In this document: positions 33,649-41,991 of the stretch, piece after piece | Layout: each line of letters starts with the position of its first letter | How positions within the stretch are numbered: position 1 is the first letter of the stretch | From: Polytrichum commune | Taxonomy: Eukaryota > Streptophyta > Polytrichopsida > Polytrichales > Polytrichaceae | NCBI GenBank assembly: GCA_950295325.1 | Contig: OX485805.1 | Location: forward strand, 53,096,758 to 53,160,757 | Reading direction: 5' to 3' | Length of the DNA: 64,000 bases | Translations under genes and position numbers: made by a program | Notes under the pieces: generated by a model | Databases searched by the model: none | The model's input: the letters and a program-made list of their open reading frames with translations, nothing else | What the model was told of the DNA's origin: nothing

Positions 33649-34973
33649 CATGGCCGCGTACATAAACTTGCTGCCTCCAAAGATGTTGTAGACAGTCTCT
33701 CCACTGATTGCCAAGCTCTGCAACACTGACACGTAGAACTCCAACCTGAGCTCCAATGCGGGGAAAATAGTGTATAGTGTCTCCTGCAGCAGTTCCTTGG
33801 GAGGGGGTGAGGAATGCTGTATATCTTCTTGAAAATATTGTTTGCCTTCACAGGCGCTCTCCCATGCCTGAGTGCATTGTATGTCAAGAAGATCAGGCTG
33901 ATAGCTCCCACCTGCTTGTTGCCCCTGGCTTCGTTGATGGCCACGATCCCTTCTGTTTTTGCGGGCACGTAGGTGCTGTGGTAGATGCTGTATTCAAACT
34001 TGATGGTATTCTCGTACAGCTCCGTCACAATGACTAGTTTCTCTTGTTCCACTATCCAAAGCCATACGTGAGGCTCCCTCATGGTAGGCGATTTGTAGTC
34101 TTCAAACTTTGCTATGAAAGGGTTATAGAAGGGCAAATCCTTTCCCCCTTGCCTCGCACCTCCTGGGATCCCCCTAAAATCAATCAGGGCAAATGGGCAA
34201 CCCCTGCGGTCCTCCCTCACCTCGGCCTTGCTGATGGTGCCGTCCCACTTAGAAAATGTGGTCCTCTCCAGCCCGGTGGTTACCAAACAAAATCTGGCCA
34301 CTCCCTCGAATGTGGCCCTTCGCTTCCTCTCCAAAAACTTTATATACAACTCCACCTCCTGGGGATCTGTCTCTGTTTTCTTGGTCCGCTTGTTCCCCTT
34401 GAGTTTCAAAACGGAGGCGTGTTCCTTAACTAGACTACGCATGGAAGAGCCGTTGATGTTGTAGCCGACCTTGAACTCTTTCCATCCAGCCCAGTTGATG
34501 TCTCCGTCGGCCTGGAAGAGTTTGTACTCTGGGACGAGTGTGCCCAACTCCCTCATCGCGTTAGTCTTCAATTTGCGATGCTCGCACCACTCCTTGATGG
34601 AGTACGTTCCGGGCCTATGCTTTGGCCTCTTCAAAAAAATCTTCAGGTAGGGGATTGTTCTACCGACGGTGTTCCCAAGAGCATGCACTGCACATCTCTG
34701 CAATTCGGACTCCGTCAACCCCTGAAGCGGCCTGAAAAATTCCCTCAGCAGCGGAGGGGCTTCCCCACTCTTCTCCTTGTTATATTTTTCTTCAGTGTCG
34801 GGGTTGACGAGATCCCCCGCACTGTGAGCATCAAAAAACTGGGTCCACAAATCCCAGGTGTCTATGTTGCAACAAATGAGCCGGAGTTCACCCTTCAGCT
34901 CCAGCACGGACTTCGTTGACGTGGACTTCATGTCGATGGAAGAGAATTTATCTACCATCGCATCGCAAAACGC
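33649..34973 (-). CDS. Exon 2 of the large palindrome-block gene
   Basis: It follows acceptor TTCTAATGCAG (34974) in phase 0 and ends at donor GCCATG/GTAAGC (33648). The roughly 440 codons are dense and protein-like: AFCDAMVDKF at the start, then GRTIPYLKIFLKRPKHRPG, WAGWKEFKVGYNINGSSMRS, FSKWDGTISKAEVREDRRG and AISLIFLTYNALRHGRAP. Near 33803-33807 (plus-strand G5) a -1 shift is needed to continue in ELRLEFYVSVLQSLAIS and NIFGGSKFMYAAM up to the donor; without it the frame runs out. No domain recognised. A short plus-strand frame set here is shadow. Confidence 0.6.
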
Positions 34974-35092
34974 CTGCATTAGAAGAAAATAATGTCAGCG
35001 GGCAACCAAATACGAACGCACGTTCGTAAATAAAATGATCAAGAATGTTGAAAAGGAACCTGAGAATTACGAACGCTCGTTCGTAAACTTAC
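34974..35092 (-). other. Intron 1 with two palindromes
   Basis: A 119-nt GT-AG intron. Palindromes at 35069-35084 (centre CT on the plus strand) and 35012-35027 (centre CA); the first starts 8 nt after the donor. Confidence 0.7.
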
Positions 35093-36388
35093 CTTCCATT
35101 GTGGAGACTAGTTTTTCGCATTCTTCCTCTCCTTTGGTGGGCACCCATGTGCAACCCACACGTCTCTCGCAGCCACTATGTTCGCTGCCCACGACGCTTC
35201 AAATGCCTTGATTTTATTTCCGGATTTCAGAAATGTCGAAATTTTCTGGAGCTTGTCCCAGTCGTCAGACCAGACCAGGAACGCTTTCCAGTAGCGGAGG
35301 TCCCCCTTGAGCTCATGCTGGAAGTTATCATCCTTTAGAATGATCTGCGAGGCCTCCAAGCTGTGCTGTCCATCAATAATCCAGAACTCCCCGTTCTGGA
35401 TTCGTGCCCAATCCTTTTCCGTGGGATGGGAAGTGAAACCTTTTGGCATAACACACACTGTTTGCCTATCCCACTTCACATTGTTCATCAAGTTATTTAT
35501 TTGCCACTTCACACCCCCGCTTTCACGTGACCTCACCACCCACTTGTTCGGGGATTTCTCGCATCTGAAGCAGTCCACGTTGAAGGTGAAGTGCCGTCCC
35601 ATGGGCCAGCAATTCTTCGAGTAATTGTTGAAGTCTCGAAGGATACGAGTCGCCTTTGCAGCATCAGGGTTTTCTCCCTTTTTCAAAGGAGTCGGCATGA
35701 CAGGCGGCGAGTTGACCTCCGCGGTCTCCGTTACACCTGACTTCTCCATGTCATCCCTAGTTCTTTTAGATGGCGTGGAGTGTCTGCTTGGCCCTTCTGT
35801 CAATCTGCTACCTGTTGGCACTGGCCGCGGCGCACTTCTGGAACCTCCTGCTCTAGATGCAGTAGGTTTTTTTGGACTCTTTTTCTTCTTGTTAGCCTCG
35901 GCGACGGCACTGTTATACTTGGAAATGTTCAGGGCCAGTGCAGTGAGCTTCCTGGCAGTCCAATGTTGGCTGAGGCTGTACTTCGTGAAGAGGTTAATCA
36001 GGTCAAAATGCTTTGCATCCTCTACAATATTATTCTGTGCGTATGTATGGGAGAAAGGGTGCCTCCTGAAGTCCAGCAGGAGGTTGATGTTGTCTTTTTT
36101 GTTTTTCATTTCCAAAATGACAAAATCACCCTGTGCCTCTATAGACTCTATCCCCCAGGTCTTCATCTGCACCCACTGCTCAGGCTGGTCTGGCCTTGTC
36201 TCCAACTCGTATGTGAACCTAAGGACGAACATCCCGTCATCACTTTTCTCGGGGAGCGCCGTCCACTCCCCGATGAAGTCATCTTTGGGGATGTAGTTGT
36301 CGTTGCCATTGTCATCTGTCACTGACTCCGGAAGGCGATCCAACTGTACTGCGAACATCTCTATTGCGCTCTTGCCTGGTCTAGCCAT
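35093..36388 (-). CDS. Exon 1 of the large palindrome-block gene, ParB/DGQHR-like motif
   Basis: The start is ATG at 36388 (MARPGKSAIEMF), preceded by TATTGCAG, so an upstream exon is possible. Residues 1-165 are a mixed alpha/beta region. Residues 165-245 are Lys/Ser/Pro-rich and probably a linker (KKKKSPKKP, SKRTRDD). Residues 250-430 contain CFRCEKS and, near residue 345, EFWIIDGQHSLEASQIIL. That resembles the beta-helix core of ParB/Srx or DGQHR domains (I-DG-H-R-A), but with Ser in place of Arg. An in-frame TAG (35108-35110) lies six codons before a canonical donor AAG/GTAAGT (35092). Reading through it keeps phase with exon 2 (SPQWK/AFCDAM), so the stop looks like a C-to-T lesion of CAG. 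The palindrome arrays lie immediately upstream. Confidence 0.62.
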
Positions 36389-37103
36389 CTGCAATATAAG
36401 ACACTTTCAGAATGGCATTTACGAACGCGCGTTCGTATTTCTGGTTGCTTTGATGTTCATATGGTGCAATCAAAAGGTACGGGGATCGTTTTTGAGAATA
36501 ATTTTTCTATTAGTTATTGGATGTACATATTTATGTCCATGCCTCTTTGTGGATTTACGAACGCGCGTTCGTAAATCCTGGGTTTGTTTTCATCCCTGTT
36601 TACGAACGACCGTTCGTAAATTTTGGATATTGATTTGTGATTACTGTGTACTTACGAACGGACGTTCGCAATTACATGATGTTCCTTATTTGGTCAATTA
36701 CGAACGCGCGTTCGTAAATCCTGGATTTGTTTTAAACCCTGTTTACGAACGACCGTTCGTAAATTTTGGATATTTATTTGTGATTACTGTGTACTTACGA
36801 ACGGACGTTCGCAATTACATGATGTTCCTTATTTGGTCAATTACGAACGTGCGTTCGTAAATCCGGGGTTTGTTTTCATCCCTGTTTACGAACGACCGTT
36901 CGTAAATTTTGGATATTGATGTGTGATTACTGTGTACTTATGAACGGACGTTCGCAATTACATGATGTTCCTTATTTGGTCAATTACGAACGCACGTTCG
37001 CAAATGTATAGGGTGAGTGCGTATTTTACGAACGCACGTTCGTAAAAGTAGAGGGGTTGGTGTATTAGATGTATACACGGCACATTTACGAACGATCGTT
37101 CGT
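36389..37103. repeat. 143-bp tandem array carrying three palindromes per unit
   Basis: Palindromes start at 36421, 36557, 36602, 36654, 36700, 36745, 36797, 36843, 36888, 36940, 36986, 37028 and 37088. Starts 36557, 36700, 36843 and 36986 are spaced exactly 143 bp, and each unit has the same trio. The second site always has centre AC and the third GA; the first varies (CG, CG, TG, CA). The third-site right arm is CGTTCGC in each unit. The array begins 33 bp upstream of the large minus-strand gene's ATG, so it could be promoter, enhancer or replication sequence. A separate palindromic stretch ACGTATAC lies near 37150. Confidence 0.92.
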
Positions 37104-38240
37104 AAATGTGGTCATGTGTGGGTATGATAATAAATGCTTTGTCCGTACATGAACGTATACGTATATATACGAATACGTATGTATGGGTTTATGAAAGTTG
37201 CGATCAACATAGGTTGGATTTCTGCCTGCAACTCTTGATCAGAATGATGAAACACAAAGTGCAATATGGAATCACAACAAAATTTTAGATTCAGTGATTG
37301 GGAATTCATAATGAAGAGGAAAGTCCTAATTCATTCAAAACATGCCAAAGCTCATAATGCATAAAACAAAACACATGTAATTCAACAAAGAAGAATTTCA
37401 GATTGCAAAGAAGTGTTTTGAAAAGGAAAGTTGTACTCACATTGAATTGTTGCACACACAAAACCTGCTGCCTGCTACTCAGAAACCAGAAACCTCACAA
37501 ATGGACTGACTTCACTTTCAAATGCAATCTTCTACCCTCGCTCCTTTCTCACACTCTCAAGCCTTCAGAACTTATATACAAATCCTACAAATATTCTGAT
37601 GTACACACAACTCACAAGCCCTTAAAACTCAAGTTTTCTGGAACTCTCAAGTTTTTTGAAACACTCAACCTCTCAAGCTTTCTAAAACTGTAAACCTCTC
37701 AAGATTTCTAAAACTCTCAACCTCTCAAGCTTTCTAAAACTCTCACCCTCTCAAGTGATCCTAATTTCAAGCTTCTGACAATGCGAGTCAAAGAAAACAT
37801 ATAATATGCGGCGCCACAAACGGCAAGGGCTTCGCCACACCTAAGCTCTCCCCTCCTCCTCTGGTCCAAATGACAAATGAGGAGGAAAGGAAGAGGCGCG
37901 GGGAGGTACCCGGCACCGCTAGGGTTTCCTGGCGGCGGCCACGTACGTGGCTGATGGCCACTGGCCAGGGCTGGGAGGGGGGAGGGGATGGGGATGGGGA
38001 GGGGATGGGGATGAGGATGGGGATGATGGGGGTGGGGGATGGGGGATGGGGATGGGGAGGGATGAGGGATGAGGGAATAGCATGGGGGGGATGAGGGAAT
38101 AGCATGGGGAGATGGATGCATGAGGGTTTAGGAAATAAGAAATACGAAATGGTGGGAGCTTAGTTCGGGGACATGAATTTTACATTCCCCTTAATACCTC
38201 TACAGTTGGATTCCTTGTAAACATATTTTAGAAAAGTATG
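37104..38240. repeat. Low-complexity spacer: CT-rich tandem repeats and a G-rich tract
   Basis: Imperfect CTCTCAA(C/G)..TTTCTAAAACT repeats at 37600-37755. At 37975-38110 a (GGGGATG)n-like, strongly G-biased tract could form G-quadruplexes. No credible gene. Confidence 0.7.
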
Positions 38241-38274
38241 TTCAGTTAATTTGTACAACACAATGCATGTCATT

Positions 38275-39480
38275 TAGTAGGTTTTCGATGAAGAATCCAC
38301 CCCAATGTATATATGGTGTTTTGCAAGATAGAGTTTTCATGAACCACACATCCTTAAAGTTGTTCAATGGTTCCTCAAACAAATATGACATACATAAAGG
38401 ATGCATTTTAAATTGTGGACAGGGGCTATCTGATTCTCCTCTAGAAGTGGGGGAAAATTCAATTTTCAATACGTTGTCATTAATTTCATGAGGTGTTAGC
38501 TTGACCCACCCTTAATATGATATTTAGTGTTAGATACTCTAAATACAAACGCATAGTACACTAAGTATCACTAACGATATAAATCCTAAGCCCACAAACC
38601 ACCTAGACAACTTTCACAAACCCTATACGCTAACCCCAAACCCTAAACCCTAACCCCTAAACCCTACATCTTTTTATCTTACCAACCTTTCTTATATAAG
38701 GCCATGTTGTGGTCTATGGGCATCATGTCAAAGTGGTAAACCAATGTTGGTTCGATTGGAAATTGCTTTATGTGGTTCATAGCAACTATAATAATCTAGA
38801 CTCATGCGAATAATTGTCATTTTGAGATAAAACATTGGCTTAATAGGTGAAGAGGGAAATTTAGAATGCTAGCCCTTTCACCTTAGTATATAGTTTTGAG
38901 TGCAATTTGATCACACAATGCATACTTAATCTTATTATAACATGAATGGTTTAAGACTTTGGTTTAAATCAACAGTTTAAACTATGGTCATGCACATACT
39001 TCTTGTAGGATGCAAATAATATAAACAGATAATTGTAAGTGTATACTAATGTATGCACCATTCCAAATTAGTTATCCATTTCCACACCATGGTGGAGGAT
39101 AAATGAATTTCCAATAGGAGGTGAAGTCATTTAATTAGTTGTCGACTTGAACTAACAAACGAATACTAGTGCCATCAACTTTTAATTTCACCAATGATCA
39201 ATTGCATTTAAACTTATATTAGTTCATAATATGGTCCGATGTTTGGCGAGCCTCGAGTGTAGGGGGTGGATTCAAATGAAGAATCCACCCGCAAGGATGT
39301 GTATATGGTGTTTTAAAATATAAAATTTTCATGGACAATATATCTTTCAAGGTGTTCAATGGTTCCTTAAATAAATATTTATCGGATAAAGGACTCAATT
39401 TCAAATTGTGGCGAGGGCTATCCTAAACCTTTACAAGAGGTGGAGGAAAATTTATTTCCCATAGGATGTCAAACACATAT
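38275..39480 (+). repeat. Diverged direct repeat pair around a telomere-like tract
   Basis: 38275-38470 and 39275-39470 share AAGAATCCACCC, TATATGGTGTTTT, TTTTCATG and GTTCAATGGTTCCT in order. Between them, 38636-38668 is an AAACCCTAAACCCTAA interstitial telomere-type tract. No coding sequence. Confidence 0.7.
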
Positions 39481-40412
39481 TAATAATTGTAAGTGTGACT
39501 TCACGTAGGTATGGTTTTAATTCTTATCATTATCGTATGCACCGTTCCAAAGTGATTGATCATTTCCAATCATGCCATTTTAATTCATTATTTTCAAACC
39601 TAGTGTTACATTTGAATGAAGACCTTATCTACATATACTGGGTAAGATTGGTTCAAAATGTCATCAATCTACCTAGTACAAGCCATAATGGATTAAGCGA
39701 CTTTTTATTGGTATTCATGCACTTGATGACCATATTACGGGCATTTTTTTAATGTGAATCATATGATACCTACAATTTTAGGGGCTTCCACAACATGTTC
39801 TTAGCCACTCTTACCTCATTGTGTGTGTGAATATGTATTACCCTAAACCCTTCATCACTTTATTAGGTATAATCAATCGTCAATTAACTTGGACTTCACA
39901 CCTTAGTCGCAAATCATTTAAAACTCAATGTTAACCATCAACCTATATAGACATTATGTATCTAATATTATATATATGTGTATATATAATATATAATATG
40001 AAATTTATATAGACATAAAAATATAGATATATATTCTCGTGAGACCTTGGTAACAACTAAGGTGTGCGACCGATTGACATATTTACAATATGTTGCGTGC
40101 ATGCAAGACATGCTCCATACATAATGCTATTTATATATATCCGCATGGATGGAATGGCATATTGTTAGGTCAAAATAGGCGGCGGGAATCCTCTTTTTAA
40201 ATAGCATCCAAGGGATTTTGAACCATCAGGGGGAAGGTACTTAAAGCTCTTCCCCCCACATCAGAGCTCTTTTCTGCGGCACATCCAAGTGTGCGCTCCA
40301 CAGACCTGACTGGAACGAGCTCAAACCATTTTCTTGTGCGCCCACCCTATACCTCCCAGGTACACTATAGTCTGCACATACCCGTATATACCGCCGCAAA
40401 TACCGGACCTTT
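39481..40412. other. Spacer with AT-dinucleotide runs
   Basis: AT-rich; TATATAT runs near 39965-40035. The last 200 bp become GC-richer before the second palindrome array. No gene. Confidence 0.4.
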
Positions 40413-41609
40413 ACGAACGCACGTTCGTAAAGATGAGTTGGTAGCATATGCACAATAGGCTCAGACACGTGATGTGAGTGGTTTACGAACGTGCGTTCGT
40501 AAACTGAGCATTAGACATACTCCACGCTGATTTACGTATATGTAGTCAGAGGCATGAAAGTTGTCAATGATATACGAACGTGCGTTCGTAAGTAGAGCAT
40601 TAGACATACTTCATGTTGATTTAATTATATGTAGTCAGAGGCATGAAAATTGTCGATGACATACGAACGTGCGTTCGTATATATTTCCTTCAAGATACAG
40701 GGCACCTAACTTCGTGTGATGTGATTGGTTTACGAACGTGCGTTCGTAAATTGAGCATTAGACATACTCCATATTGATTTAATTATATGTAGTCAGAGAC
40801 ATGAAAATTGTCGATGACATACGAACGTGCGTTCGTATATATTTCCTTCCAGATACAGGGCACCTAACATCGTGTGATGTGATTGGTTTACGAACGTGCG
40901 TTCGTAAGTAGAGCATTAGACATACTCTATGTTGATTTAATTATATGTAGTCAGAGGCATGAAAATTGTCGATGACATACGAACGTGCGTTCGTATATAT
41001 TTCCTTCCAGATACAGGGCACCTAATTTCGTGTGATGTGATTGGTTTACGAACGTGCGTTCGTAAGTAGAGCATTAGACATACTCCACGTTGATTTACTT
41101 ATATGTAGTCAGAGGCATGAAAATTGTCAATGATATACGAACGTGCGTTCGTATTTATTTCTTTCGAGATACAGTCTCACCTAAGTTCTTGTGATGCGAG
41201 TTGTTTGCGAACGTGCGTTCGTAAGTAGATCATTGTACATAGATCCACGTTGACCTACTTATAGGTAGTCGTAGGTACTAAAATGTATCAATGATACACG
41301 AACGTGCATTCGTATATTTTCCTTCCAACCTTCCAACCCACATAGGCTCCCGTGAATCTGTGATGTCCAACTGAACATCTGATGGTGGGTTATTCACGAA
41401 CGTGCGTTCATAAATATCAATTGATATTATTTTGCAATTATCCAGAAACAGCCGTTAGTTTGAACACATGCCTCCAAGTCCTTGGCTATGGATATCTTTT
41501 CTGTCGAGTCAATAGTTTTTACAAACAAGGTCACGGCTAGAACATATTATTTATCGTTCCTATGGATACGTCCATATATTTCGGCTAGGACTTACGAACG
41601 ATCGTTCGT
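40413..41609. repeat. 158-bp tandem array with two palindromes per unit
   Basis: Palindromes start at 40413 (CA), 40485, 40574, 40663, 40732, 40821, 40890, 40979, 41048, 41137, 41207, 41298 and 41396 (centre TG), and 41594 (AT). Spacings alternate 89 and 69 bp, so the unit is 158 bp; the first interval pair is irregular and the last copies are degenerate. Degenerate sites mostly lost a CpG. A final degenerate site is at 41832-41847. The array lies 380-1580 bp upstream of the plus-strand ATG at 41992, mirroring the array in front of the minus-strand gene. Confidence 0.92.
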
Positions 41610-41991
41610 ATACATACATCCCTCAGTTTGGGCTCTGTCTTGGGGTCGGTCGTTCGCATGCACACACCCGTCAAAGACATGCCCCTCAATTGCTTTACTG
41701 CATCATTATAATGATGCAAGTGCATTTTGGGTGCTCATAATCATTGCACGTTGCTTATCCATTTTACAATTGCATGCCGTTGTCCATTGCCGTGTAGATC
41801 CCATGTTGTATTTCCATGTCATGGCGTTGTTTTCGAAAGCACGTTCGTCTACATATGTGAGGTCCCCCAACGATGCCGCGAGAGTTCTTTGTGATTTTTG
41901 AGCCATATACCTACACAGCTCTCGTATTCGCTTTTGTGTGCATTGCTGTGCTTGTTTTGTTTGTCATTAATTATTGGTTTGCTTAGGTTTT

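Noticed and set aside
36297..36860. 187-codon plus-strand frame across array 1
   Set aside because: It is created by the stop-free tandem palindrome units and antisense of exon 1; composition is repetitive.
31592..41847. CRISPR array
   Set aside because: Repeats are short palindromes with similar, not unique, spacers, inside a eukaryotic intron-containing locus with no cas genes.
41482..41901. 139-codon plus-strand frame upstream of the DUF7869-type gene
   Set aside because: It runs through palindrome sequence and AT-rich DNA, has no domain, and the palindrome is stop-free in most frames, which inflates chance frames.
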